Of a stretch of DNA of 57,291 nt, positions 14,563 through 23,397 are shown one piece after another. Source of the stretch: Saprospiraceae bacterium (GTDB lineage Bacteria > Bacteroidota > Bacteroidia > Chitinophagales > Saprospiraceae); NCBI GenBank assembly GCA_021604865.1, contig BQJU01000044.1, forward strand, positions 1 through 57,291, in the 5' to 3' direction. A program made the translations under genes and the position numbers. The notes below the pieces were generated by a model, which worked only from the letters and a program-made list of their open reading frames with translations, was not told the DNA's origin and made no database searches. The first letter of the stretch is position 1. Each line of letters begins with the position of its first letter.

Positions 14563-15963
14563 ATGATATTGAAACGTTTACTTATAAGTATTATAGCCAC
14601 TATAAGCTTTTCAATATTTAATTTAAATGCTCAGAATTCGTATCAAAAAGATTTTGACATTTATTATTCGCTCCTCAAAAAACACCATCCAGCTTTATTT
14701 GAATACACTTCTCAAACGAGGTTAGACTCCGTATTTTATGAGCTACAAAAATCCAATGCCAATATTAAAAACACAAAAGCCTTTCTCTCTAATTTATTAT
14801 ACTTTACTTCTCAAATAGGTTGCGGCCATACGAGAATTGAAATCTTTTCGGCATTAAACAGCGAATTGAATACGGATTCAATATTCTTCCCTCTACCCAT
14901 TACCATCAAAGACAATAGACTCTTTATAAATAAAAATTCAAGCGCAATCCCAGAAGGCGCTGAAATAATAGATATCAACGGAATCAAATCACCATCCATT
15001 ATGCTATCAAGCTTAGACTTGGTGTCGTCCGATGCATTAAATAGGCATTACAGGCAGTATAAACTGCAAGAGCTATTTTTCCTGTATTTATTTTTAACGC
15101 TAGAAGAAACAAACCAATTTCACTTAACCATAAAAACCCCATTAGAAAACAAGTATAGTGAAGTAAATATTCCCGCCGTTGATTTTAAAAGTGCTCTAGC
15201 CGTTAACAATGCCAATCTGGAAAATATATACCCAGAATTGACTAAAGGGAAGTTGTCAGGGGAGGTATTTCAAGATAGTACTTATGTGCTGACCATCAAT
15301 TCTTTTGATTTCAACAATGAAGAAAAAGAAGCGCTCCTACAAGGGTTTAGCGGTATATTCAAAAAACTAAACTCAGAAAGTTTCAAGAATTTAATCATAG
15401 ATGTTCGACACAACCAAGGAGGTAGAAGGGATGTGGCAGCAATCTTGTATAGCTATTTAACGGATGAAACATTTAGGCAGCGAGATTCTTCAGTAATCAA
15501 AACTATTCATATTGACACAACATATTTGATGTCACCGAATAATGTAGCGGCTTTAAATAAATACTTAAAAAAAACTTTTGGTGAAAACCAAATGGAAGAA
15601 ACCGATCATTTAAAAGACTTGATGGAACCGCAAGAGGATTACTTTAGAGGTAATATTGCTGTTGTTATTGGCAATGGTACTTTTTCTGCAGGAGCAGAAT
15701 TTGCATTAACCTGCAAGCAAAACCCAATGATTAAGGTTTTTGGTGAAGAATCTGGTGGAAATGCTGTGAAGCACAATGGAGACCTAACCTTGCAATTCAA
15801 ACTACCTAATTCAGGAATAGAAGTAAAAATACCTATGGTTAAAATATTTCATAACCTTCTAGATATCAGTGACGAAAATCGAACAGATGGTATCATGCCT
15901 GATTTTGAAGTTAAGGACAAAATGAACAATGATCTATATAGAGAAGTATTAAATAGCTTATAA
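14563..15963 (+). CDS. secreted S41-family peptidase
   Basis: A signal peptide (MILKRLLISIIATISFSIFN...LNAQ) precedes a 440-residue mature protein. The C-terminal half has the tail-specific protease core: NLIIDVRHNQGGRRDVAAIL (strand plus oxyanion region), GNGTFSAGAEFALTC with the presumed nucleophile serine, and GEESGGNAV. A PDZ-like part is not obvious: the N-terminal half holds IPEGAEIIDINGIKSPSI, which could be a PDZ strand. The enzyme would cleave proteins or peptides in the periplasm or outside the cell. The stop codon is directly followed by a family A hairpin shared with the convergent hydrolase gene. Confidence 0.8.
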   Translation: MILKRLLISIIATISFSIFNLNAQNSYQKDFDIYYSLLKKHHPALFEYTSQTRLDSVFYELQKSNANIKNTKAFLSNLLYFTSQIGCGHTRIEIFSALNSELNTDSIFFPLPITIKDNRLFINKNSSAIPEGAEIIDINGIKSPSIMLSSLDLVSSDALNRHYRQYKLQELFFLYLFLTLEETNQFHLTIKTPLENKYSEVNIPAVDFKSALAVNNANLENIYPELTKGKLSGEVFQDSTYVLTINSFDFNNEEKEALLQGFSGIFKKLNSESFKNLIIDVRHNQGGRRDVAAILYSYLTDETFRQRDSSVIKTIHIDTTYLMSPNNVAALNKYLKKTFGENQMEETDHLKDLMEPQEDYFRGNIAVVIGNGTFSAGAEFALTCKQNPMIKVFGEESGGNAVKHNGDLTLQFKLPNSGIEVKIPMVKIFHNLLDISDENRTDGIMPDFEVKDKMNNDLYREVLNSL

Positions 15964-16025
15964 GCGCTTGTTTGGAGGCCAATCTCTTTGCAGCCAATGG
16001 GTTGGGTTGGCCTCCAAACATGCGT
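15963..16025. repeat. hairpin repeat family A filling a convergent gap
   Basis: AGCGCTTGTTTGGAGGCCAA pairs with TTGGCCTCCAAACATGCGTT over about 20 bp with few mismatches, around a 23-bp loop containing TTTGCAGCCAA. It begins on the last base of one stop codon and ends at the stop codon of the convergent gene. This position would suit a two-way transcription terminator. Confidence 0.8.
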
Positions 16026-17531
16026 TCATTCAATTATTCCAATCGTTTTCAACCATTTTACTTTGTCATAAGCGTATCCACTGCAAATCTGAAATTCCGG
16101 TGTCATCATTGAATGATTTCCTCGTTTGTATACCTCTGCGGTGACATCTAAACGCTCAGAAATGTTTTGATAGAAATTTTGCAATGAACCCATTGGATTT
16201 ACCCGCTCGTCATTTTCACCATATTGAAGAAAAACCGGGCTATTGAGTTTATTGGCCTCCGTTACCACACTATTGTCTATTAGATCTTCCGCTTTGGGTG
16301 ATAGGGGAATAATTTCGCTTGTTGGAGGTAAAAATGCACGATTGTATTTAGCCCTCAATTCGCGAATCGTTGCGAAATTCGTTGTGTCAATTTTCTCCTT
16401 TAAGATCCCCGAATAGTAATTTTTCCAAATCATGAGTGTGGAGACAATATCTTCCTCTGTCATGCCAATATTTCTGCTATAGTGATTGGCAGCATACAAC
16501 TGACCTTCAATGGGGGTCATTAGTGGAGCTGCTGTTGCGTTGATAAATGCCAGATCACTACCAAGATTTATACCCATCATTAACGCTAGTCTTCCGCCTT
16601 CACTAGGCCCATGAATGCCCACTTTTTTCGGGTCAACGTCAACGTTTGATTTTAAGAAATCAATTAACTGCTGGTATCTCAGCGCTTTTTCTTTGAAGGT
16701 GTAATGCTCAAAACTTTGGCCTTTTGATTTTCCGACACTTGCTTTATCAAATGTCATGGCTACCATACCATGAGCAGCAAAGAAACGGGCCTCATATTCA
16801 AAGTTCTCTACTTGAGATTGACCACCTCCGCCCGGTAGCAACAAACAAGCTGGTTTTTTCCCTTTTAAGTGAGGAATATAGATGTTCACATAAATAGAAT
16901 CGCCATCAACCATCACCCAATCTTCTTTCACAGAATAGTCGTGAGATTTTTTGAGCTTGATTTGCTGCTCTTGTCTATTCGTAATTGATAATGTTTGAAA
17001 GCTGTTTTTAGCATTATCGGCAAATATTGTTGTTTCGCCCGAAGTGCTCCAGAACTTATCCTGGCCAATTGGTTTTAAAGAAACGGTTTGTTCAGCATAA
17101 GGCGACATTAGGTGTAAATATCCTCTGCGAACGTATACAATGGCTCTATTTCCGTTTTCATCAATAAAGTTTCCCGTATACTTGTCAAGTTGTGTTTCTT
17201 CAATGGGAGCCAATTGTTTCTTTAAGGTAATTAATTCAGTGGTGCCCGTGAAGTTGGTGGTCAGTTCCATTTGTTCTGACCCAACTTTTTTAAGCGTAAA
17301 AGTCCTTTGCTCGGCTCTAGCCTTAACGGTGAAATCATTTCCTGCTGCTGCTTTTACATTAAACCCGAATGTTTGTCTGAATTCATACGGAAACGAAATA
17401 AAGGTGCTATCAGCCTTCGCCTCCAATTTCATGTATTGAAACCCTTCTGGGGTTGAAATTTCACCCACAAAAGTCTGTGCAGATGCCGTGTTGAAAATCG
17501 TTATTAGAAGAATACTTAATAATTGTTTCAT
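16026..17531 (-). CDS. secreted alpha/beta hydrolase
   Basis: ATG 17531 gives a good signal peptide (MKQLLSILLITIFNTASAQ); an in-frame TTG at 17540 is less likely. After an N-terminal beta-rich domain of about 200 residues, the catalytic domain shows KPACLLLPGGGGQS (oxyanion region), VGIHGPSEGGRLALMMG (nucleophile elbow GPSEG), LQYGENDERVNP (acid) and RGNHSMMTPE (histidine). The order and spacing fit esterases or acyl-transferases of the dienelactone hydrolase/BAAT type. It lies 10 bp downstream of the S9 peptidase gene on the same strand, in a three-gene operon. The substrate is unknown. Confidence 0.8.
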   Translation of the reverse strand: MKQLLSILLITIFNTASAQTFVGEISTPEGFQYMKLEAKADSTFISFPYEFRQTFGFNVKAAAGNDFTVKARAEQRTFTLKKVGSEQMELTTNFTGTTELITLKKQLAPIEETQLDKYTGNFIDENGNRAIVYVRRGYLHLMSPYAEQTVSLKPIGQDKFWSTSGETTIFADNAKNSFQTLSITNRQEQQIKLKKSHDYSVKEDWVMVDGDSIYVNIYIPHLKGKKPACLLLPGGGGQSQVENFEYEARFFAAHGMVAMTFDKASVGKSKGQSFEHYTFKEKALRYQQLIDFLKSNVDVDPKKVGIHGPSEGGRLALMMGINLGSDLAFINATAAPLMTPIEGQLYAANHYSRNIGMTEEDIVSTLMIWKNYYSGILKEKIDTTNFATIRELRAKYNRAFLPPTSEIIPLSPKAEDLIDNSVVTEANKLNSPVFLQYGENDERVNPMGSLQNFYQNISERLDVTAEVYKRGNHSMMTPEFQICSGYAYDKVKWLKTIGIIE

Positions 17532-17541
17532 ATTTATCAAT

Positions 17542-19536
17542 TCAATGAGTTATAGGGTATTTCATCTCTAAAATAGAGTAGTCTTCATTGCTCTTGGGTT
17601 CAGCCAATGCACCTAAATGTTTGCTTAAAAAAGGTTCGGCAATACTCCAAAAGGAGGTCCATGATTCTTTAGCAGAATAATCGTGACCTTCCTGGGGATA
17701 GACAAAGTAAGTTACTTCCTTATTGTGTTTATGCAAGGCATCCGCCATTTTGTCCATTTGCATTTGCGGAACCCGGTCATCTTTTACTCCGGTTGACATT
17801 AGGATCGGAATTTTGATCTTATCTACAGCATACAATGGAGAATGTTGATGCGCCAATTCCAAGCCTTTTTCAGTGGTTACATCCGCTATTCGTACCAAGC
17901 TGTTGGGCGAATAGCCAAATGCATTTTCATCACGGGGTGCATCTAAATAAGTGGGGCCGTATAAACTAACCGCACACGCAAACGTTTCAGGGGAAAATGC
18001 TGCGCCAGCTAAGGCCGCATAACCACCATAAGACCAACCGAAAATGCCGATTTTGTCTTTTTCCACATTCTTTGTGGCTGCTAACCAATGGGCGATTGCT
18101 ACTTTATCTTTCATCATACCATCACCCCATTCTTCATTTCCTGCATCCAGGAAGTTTTTGCCATAAGTCAAAGCACCTCGAAATTGGGAATAGACCACCA
18201 GGTATCCTCGGTCTGCAAGTAATTGCAGATGCCTTGTGATTAGCCAAAAATCTTCCATCCAACCTTGCCATGGCCCACCATGTACATAGACAATTGCAGG
18301 CATTTTCTTATCCGGTATGCCGTCCTTGTTTTTGTCAAATTTTTCGGATAAATAATATTGTACAGGAAGTTGTAATCCATCATAAGAAGAAACCGTACTG
18401 TAAAATCTGTTGACCGTGGAATAGGTCGCTAAAACATCATGATCGGAGAATAATTTTTTGATCGTTTTGTGCTTAATATCATATAGATAGGAGATGTTTG
18501 CGCCTCCGTTCATTTCTTCAATCAACCAATACTTAAAGTCATTGCTGACGTCAAGAACCTGAAAGTCCTGAAATTTTTCGTTCAGAAATTGAAAGTCACT
18601 TTTATATCTGGAGTCCATCACCTTCCATTTTCTATTGGCGTAATGATTGGCGATGGCGACAGCTTTTCCTTCACTGTCAGCAATAAATGATTTCGGCATT
18701 AAATCAGACGATTGCTCATTTACCAAAACTTTTGATTGTTTGGAAGATATATTGAATGACTTCAGAACGGTCTTGTCCGTGTTAGAATTATCTGTGAAGT
18801 AAACTACTTTTCCATCTGCACTAACGCCAACTATCGATTTTAGGCCGGGGCGCAGAAACCGTTCCGCTGACCATTCGTAAGTTGCCATTTCATTCCATTG
18901 TTCCTTTTCATAAAATGCCAGAATTTTATTCCCCGTTTCTTGATCAATTTTTTCGCCAGCAATTACCTTGAGGTTTTCATCAAAAAATAAAGGATAATGC
19001 CCTTGTGCAACATTGGACAAGGTATCCATTTGTTTGGTGTTGAAATTATAGGTAAACAGCAGTGGGGGGGCGTTAAAAGGCATAGCAACAAAAGCGGCAG
19101 CGTCTTTGTTTTTGGTGAAAGACAACCACCTGATGCTCCTATATAATTCAGCAATTATGGGTGTTGAAATGGAATCTTCTATATCAAATAGTTCAATACG
19201 CTGACCTTTTGGACTTAAAGTTCTGACCAGCAATTGAGCTTGATTCAGGACCTCATAACTTCCAACCGCTCCAGAAAACCCGAAAAACGACTCTTTTTGA
19301 AGTTGAGCAATAGAACGGTAATAAATGCGATTGTCAGGAATGCTTTGATAGGCCCCCTTAACATAGAAAATGGTTGAAGCATTAGGCGAAAGTTGAATCA
19401 ATTCTTTTCGATCATTTAAGTCGAAAATGACTTCCCTGGGGATTAAAGAATCTTGCTCACTGATTTGTGCAACAGCGCTACAACCTTGGAGAAGGATACA
19501 TGAAAGGATAATTGCTTTTGAAAATTTCTTACCCAT
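17542..19536 (-). CDS. S9-family prolyl-oligopeptidase-like peptidase
   Basis: A lipoprotein-type signal (MGKKFSKAIILSCILLQGC) leads a 664-residue protein with an N-terminal beta-propeller and a C-terminal peptidase domain. VYVHGGPWQGWMEDFW, GIFGWSYGGYAALAG (nucleophile serine), GVKDDRVPQMQ (aspartate) and YPQEGHDYS (histidine) form the S9 catalytic set. S9C/S9B members release dipeptides or act on short peptides outside the cytoplasm. The gene lies 1 bp after the 4-TM gene and 10 bp before the hydrolase gene, so the three form one operon. Confidence 0.9.
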   Translation of the reverse strand: MGKKFSKAIILSCILLQGCSAVAQISEQDSLIPREVIFDLNDRKELIQLSPNASTIFYVKGAYQSIPDNRIYYRSIAQLQKESFFGFSGAVGSYEVLNQAQLLVRTLSPKGQRIELFDIEDSISTPIIAELYRSIRWLSFTKNKDAAAFVAMPFNAPPLLFTYNFNTKQMDTLSNVAQGHYPLFFDENLKVIAGEKIDQETGNKILAFYEKEQWNEMATYEWSAERFLRPGLKSIVGVSADGKVVYFTDNSNTDKTVLKSFNISSKQSKVLVNEQSSDLMPKSFIADSEGKAVAIANHYANRKWKVMDSRYKSDFQFLNEKFQDFQVLDVSNDFKYWLIEEMNGGANISYLYDIKHKTIKKLFSDHDVLATYSTVNRFYSTVSSYDGLQLPVQYYLSEKFDKNKDGIPDKKMPAIVYVHGGPWQGWMEDFWLITRHLQLLADRGYLVVYSQFRGALTYGKNFLDAGNEEWGDGMMKDKVAIAHWLAATKNVEKDKIGIFGWSYGGYAALAGAAFSPETFACAVSLYGPTYLDAPRDENAFGYSPNSLVRIADVTTEKGLELAHQHSPLYAVDKIKIPILMSTGVKDDRVPQMQMDKMADALHKHNKEVTYFVYPQEGHDYSAKESWTSFWSIAEPFLSKHLGALAEPKSNEDYSILEMKYPITH

Positions 19537-19537
19537 T

Positions 19538-19972
19538 TTATGATTTACTTGCTTGAGGTTTATATAATTTGAAATACAATGCCGTTAAGATCAATCCTCC
19601 AATTCCTTGTTCTACAAAATGCCAGCCGGTATCTACCAAAGCATAATTCAAGGAGAAATCCCATCTGCCATAGAGAATCAAATACAGGGGTAAAGTGGCA
19701 GCTAATCCAAATGTAGCCCCAAACATAAATCCACCTACAAATTTGGGGTTTTTGCCCATGTTAACCATCACGATGAAAGCCATAATGAGGGTTAAAACAA
19801 AATAGCCCAATGCAATAACTCCAAGGTTGAAGTCGGCTTCAGGCCTCAATATTTCGGGGGAATTGGAGATGTAGAAATCTTCCAGAATTAGGGCATTCCA
19901 TAATCCACCCATTGTAAACATTGCAATAAACGCTACTGCTGTTGCAATTAAAATAGCTTTTACTTTGTTCAT
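19538..19972 (-). CDS. four-helix membrane protein (DUF1761-like)
   Basis: The 144-residue protein has four hydrophobic segments, near residues 7-26, 46-70, 79-101 and 118-136, with MGGLWNALILEDFY after the first. The arrangement recalls DUF1761/DUF2177-type small membrane proteins, but I am not certain. It is first in the operon with the S9 peptidase and the alpha/beta hydrolase. The divergent neighbour is a LytS-type histidine kinase, so these genes may be its target. Confidence 0.6.
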   Translation of the reverse strand: MNKVKAILIATAVAFIAMFTMGGLWNALILEDFYISNSPEILRPEADFNLGVIALGYFVLTLIMAFIVMVNMGKNPKFVGGFMFGATFGLAATLPLYLILYGRWDFSLNYALVDTGWHFVEQGIGGLILTALYFKLYKPQASKS

Positions 19973-20175
19973 ATATTATCGTTTAAATCATTAATTGCAT
20001 GTTTGTAAATTAACAATCGGCCTGCGAACGGCTCCATCGCATTGCCTACCAAAGGTGATTAATAAGTCATAGAAAACATGCGTTCTGAAATGAACTACAA
20101 GATATTTGAAGTGGATCGGCTATAATTTGAAACAATCAATTTTTTGATAAGCTAATTAAACCCTAATTTTGTAGG

Positions 20176-21228
20176 GTGGGTAAAAGTAAAAATATAAGTC
20201 AAGGTTCTGTTGCGCTGATAAGTTGGGTGATAATCGTTTTTATAAACTTCTTTCAGCTGGTTTACGTCAAATACACACTTCCAGGAAAATTTAATTGGAA
20301 TGATGTATTTTATTATCCCATAACTTCACTCACGATAGGCATTCTGCTGATTTATCTATTTCTGCTGCCTGTATTCAAAAAAGTTAGAAGGCTGAAGGTG
20401 GGTTTTCAAATCCCCCTGTTCATTCTACACGGGTTGATTTATACTACCCTTTACATCATTTTCATCTTTTTCCAAATCGCACTTTGGTCTGACAATTTGG
20501 ACTTAGATTCTTTTGCTGATGCGGTACACAAGTTTTTGTATACCGATTTTCACAATATTGCTAAAAACTACTTCTTTTTACTGGCTATTTACATTGCGGT
20601 TGAATACGTAAACAAAAGAGCTGAAACGATAATCAAGCAGAAGGATCTGGAAAATCAACTAAAAGAAGCCAAACTGCAAGCCTTAGAATCAAAACTACAT
20701 CCTCATTTTCTTTTCAATGCTTTAAACGGAATAACTGCATTGGTTAACGAAGATCAAAAAAAAGCAGAAAAAGCGATTGTTGAACTCAGTGATCTTTTGC
20801 GTTTTGCTTTAGAGGGGAATTTGCAAAAAACCATTTCGCTAAAGGAGGAACTTGAGCTTTTGGAAAAATACACGTCTATTGAAAAAATGAGGTATGAAGA
20901 TCAATTGGAAGTTGATGTTTCCATTGATGAGGGCGTTGACCTGAACAAAACTGTTATTCCTCCTTTGATATTACAACCGGTATTAGAAAATGCTATTATT
21001 CACGGTTTTAAAGGAATTAGTCATCCGCTGCATATTTCGGTTCACATTGACAAGCATAAAATCATGTTGAAGAATAATGGTTCGCCATTGAAAAAAGATT
21101 CAGGTTTGGGAACTGGACTAAGAATTGTAGAACAACGCCTTAAATATCATTTTCGGGATACGGTAACGCTAAAATTAAGGCAGGGTGAAGGTCAGGTGAT
21201 TTGTGAAATAAACGGGTTAAATTTATGA
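20176..21228 (+). CDS. LytS/YehU-type sensor histidine kinase
   Basis: Four membrane helices in the first 145 residues (near 10-30, 50-68, 80-105 and 125-143) precede a short coiled coil and the His_kinase (PF06580-type) domain: LESKLHPHFLFNALNGITAL holds the phospho-acceptor histidine in LHPHFLFN. The ATPase part shows PPLILQPVLENAIIHG (N box) and GLGTGLRIVEQRL (G box). The only early in-frame start is GTG 20176; TAATTTTG at 20164-20171 looks like a -7 element, which would make the leader extremely short. The last 4 bp overlap the LytTR regulator start, so the two are translationally coupled. Confidence 0.9.
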   Translation: MGKSKNISQGSVALISWVIIVFINFFQLVYVKYTLPGKFNWNDVFYYPITSLTIGILLIYLFLLPVFKKVRRLKVGFQIPLFILHGLIYTTLYIIFIFFQIALWSDNLDLDSFADAVHKFLYTDFHNIAKNYFFLLAIYIAVEYVNKRAETIIKQKDLENQLKEAKLQALESKLHPHFLFNALNGITALVNEDQKKAEKAIVELSDLLRFALEGNLQKTISLKEELELLEKYTSIEKMRYEDQLEVDVSIDEGVDLNKTVIPPLILQPVLENAIIHGFKGISHPLHISVHIDKHKIMLKNNGSPLKKDSGLGTGLRIVEQRLKYHFRDTVTLKLRQGEGQVICEINGLNL

Positions 21229-21926
21229 GAACACTAATAATTGAAGATGAAGGCGCCGCTCGCAGAAGGTTAGAAGGAATTGTTAGCAGGCATCCACAAC
21301 TGGCTTTGGAAGGAAGTGCTTCATCTGGTGGCAAAGCTGTAGAGCTCATTAACGCAAAATCAGCTGACTTGCTTCTGATGGATATTCAACTTAAGGATAT
21401 GACGGCCTTTGAAGTATTGAACAAAATTGAGAAAGATTACGCTGGAAACATCATTTTTATTACGGCGTACAACAATTTTGCCATTAAAGCATTCGAAGTA
21501 TTCGCCATAGATTATGTGCTTAAACCCTATTCAGAGGAGAGGTTGTTGCATGCCATAAATCGTTGTTTGAAAATAGGAAAAACACCAAACAAAGAAGTTT
21601 ACGCCATTTTGGAATCAATTCATTTTCCTGGTAAAATTTGTATTCCCGAAGGAAAAACCCTGCATTTATTTGAAAGCGATCAAATCGTATGGATTAAAGC
21701 GGACGGCTATCACAGCGAAATCCACAAAATAGAGGAAGAAAGCCAGTTAATCCGAATTCTATTAAAGGACATTAACCAGCTGTTGCCAGATAATTTTATT
21801 AGGATTTCTCGTTCTATTATCATTAATAAAAATTACGTTTCGACATATAGAGAAAATACCAATGAAACATACTTTCAGTTAAAAAATGGTAAGGAATTTT
21901 ATGGCAAAACGGAGTACAATAGATAA
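21225..21926 (+). CDS. LytTR-family response regulator
   Basis: The receiver domain (residues 1-115) has the acid pair in IIEDEGAARRR, the phospho-acceptor in LLLMDIQLKDM and the lysine in YVLKPYSEERLL. A LytTR DNA-binding domain follows (about 135-230), with WIKADGYHSEIH, LPDNFIRISRSIIINKNYV and FYGKTEYNR near the end. It overlaps the kinase gene by 4 bp. Such pairs in Bacteroidota usually control a few nearby membrane or secreted proteins; here the divergent peptidase operon is the obvious candidate. Confidence 0.92.
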   Translation: MRTLIIEDEGAARRRLEGIVSRHPQLALEGSASSGGKAVELINAKSADLLLMDIQLKDMTAFEVLNKIEKDYAGNIIFITAYNNFAIKAFEVFAIDYVLKPYSEERLLHAINRCLKIGKTPNKEVYAILESIHFPGKICIPEGKTLHLFESDQIVWIKADGYHSEIHKIEEESQLIRILLKDINQLLPDNFIRISRSIIINKNYVSTYRENTNETYFQLKNGKEFYGKTEYNR

Positions 21927-22238
21927 AAACACGAAGGCACAATAAATACCTATCTGACAATCCTTCATTACGACATCCAGTGTATTAAGGACCTACACGA
22001 AATGCTCAAAAAACGTAATGATTGGATGGATCTCGGCAGTAAGGATGAAAAAGTAGAAACAAAGCCGGATACAGTAGAACATTGGGGTAGGTCCTCCGAT
22101 AACCCAATTGGCGGTTGGTATGGGCTAAAAAAAGGATTTAAAGGCCGATTCGGAATGTATATTCCACCATTAATGGAGGCTCTAGGACTTGCAGAAGTTA
22201 CCCATAATAAAAGGGGGAATAAAATGAGGGCAAAATAA
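21927..22238 (+). pseudogene. 5'-truncated DUF6855-like gene
   Basis: An internal ATG at 22002 gives 78 residues, but the frame is open from directly after the LytTR stop codon and reads LTILHYDIQCIKDLHEMLKK before it. The block DTVEHWGRSSDNPIGGWYGL, then KKGFKGRFGMYIPPLMEALG, then LAEVTHNKRGNKMRA matches my recollection of a small protein family (DUF6855) of roughly 130-150 residues. The first part of the family, which normally precedes LHYD, is missing. It is most likely a decayed or recombined copy, though a short protein could still be made from 22002. Confidence 0.5.
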
Positions 22239-22301
22239 ACACAACAGGTAATTTACACCATAGGGCGTTACATTGTTACAATAATGGATGCCGACGGCGT
22301 T

Positions 22302-22320
22302 GCAAAGCCGACCTCCAAAG
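22302..22320. repeat. decayed family A right arm
   Basis: GCAAAGCCGACCTCCAAAG keeps GACCTCCAAA of the family A right arm and the GCAAAGCC seen in other copies. No left arm was found. It lies 50 bp ahead of the deacetylase gene. Confidence 0.4.
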
Positions 22321-22371
22321 CTTTAAACGAAGTACCTTCGCATCCACCAAACGGCTCATCAATTAACGAAT

Positions 22372-23325
22372 ATGGAAAAAATAATAAGACTAGCCCTCCT
22401 CCTGATTTTAATTCTGGGATTTGCTTGTAGCGAGCAAACGGAAACTAAAACTGATGCAATTGAGAAAAAGGAGCAACCAACGGTCAGTTTTACCTTTGAT
22501 GATGGAATTACAAATGATATAGCGAATTATAAGTTTGAAGATTGGAATAGTCTGATCCTGAATTCATTAAACGAAGCGGAGTTGAAGGCTGTTTTTTTCG
22601 TTACTGGTTTTAATAAAACGGATGAAAAGGGAACCTTCTTATTAAGGGAATGGGATAAGGAAAATCATAAAATCGCAAATCACACTTTCTCCCACCCAAA
22701 TTTTAATGACAAAAACAATACTGTAGAAGTCTTTGAAGAAGAATTGTTAAAGACGGATGTTATCATAAATCAATATGAGAACTACGTCAAGTATTTTCGA
22801 TTCCCTTTTTTAAAAGAAGGAAAAACAACAGAAAAGATTGATGGGATTAGGTCCATTTTAAAGGAAAACAACTATCGAAATGGTTATGTAACTATTGATG
22901 CTTCGGATTGGTATGTCAATTCAAGGCTAATCAAACAATTGAAGGATCGAGAAAAAGTGGACACCTTAGCTTTTCAAGCGTTTTATTTGAAACACATCAT
23001 TGAAAGAGCAAAATTTTATGAATCGCTTTCTTATGAATTAACTGGAAGGCACATCAAACATACCCTATTGTTGCATCATAACTTAACTTCTGCTCTATTT
23101 TTGAAAAGTTTGATAGAGAGATTTAAATCTGAAGGATGGGAAGTTATTGATGCTATTGAAGCATATCAAGACCCCATTTATGGTAGCGTGCCTAAACCTG
23201 AATTTGCAGGTGAAAGTTTGATTTGGTCTTTAGCAAAAGAAAGCGGCAAATTTGAAGACAAACTAAGGTATCCGGCTGAAGATAGTAGATATGAAAAAGA
23301 GGAAATGGATCGGTTGGGTTTATAA
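22372..23325 (+). CDS. polysaccharide deacetylase-type lipoprotein
   Basis: A lipoprotein signal (LALLLILILGFACSE, lipobox GFAC) precedes a NodB-homology domain. VSFTFDDGITND carries the catalytic and metal aspartates of TFDDG, NHTFSHPNF carries the HxxxH-type metal site, and YFRFPFLKEG corresponds to the R-x-P-x-x motif. The family removes acetyl groups from N-acetylglucosamine polymers or related substrates; at 317 residues, and membrane-anchored, it would act in the periplasm or at the outer membrane. The C-terminal LLLHHNLTSALFLKSLIE fits the usual LLHD/H motif. The substrate is not determinable. Confidence 0.85.
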   Translation: MEKIIRLALLLILILGFACSEQTETKTDAIEKKEQPTVSFTFDDGITNDIANYKFEDWNSLILNSLNEAELKAVFFVTGFNKTDEKGTFLLREWDKENHKIANHTFSHPNFNDKNNTVEVFEEELLKTDVIINQYENYVKYFRFPFLKEGKTTEKIDGIRSILKENNYRNGYVTIDASDWYVNSRLIKQLKDREKVDTLAFQAFYLKHIIERAKFYESLSYELTGRHIKHTLLLHHNLTSALFLKSLIERFKSEGWEVIDAIEAYQDPIYGSVPKPEFAGESLIWSLAKESGKFEDKLRYPAEDSRYEKEEMDRLGL

Positions 23326-23349
23326 ATATCAAAAAAGATAAAGAAAAGC

Positions 23350-23380
23350 TTGCGCAGTTAAATGGTTGCGTATATTTTTG
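23350..23380 (+). promoter_or_regulatory. Bacteroidota-type promoter for the ArsR gene
   Basis: TTG at 23350-23352 and TATTTTTG at 23373-23380 are separated by 20 bp, matching the TTG-N19-21-TAnnTTTG consensus. Transcription would start just before ATG 23398, which argues against the upstream ATG at 23362 as the start codon. Confidence 0.55.
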
Positions 23381-23397
23381 TTGTCAAATACTGTGCA

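Noticed and set aside
5040-16025. A definite integron annotation
   Set aside because: No intact integron integrase is present, the palindromes do not share one strict attC consensus, and most lack the RYYYAAC end. It is kept only as a hypothesis.
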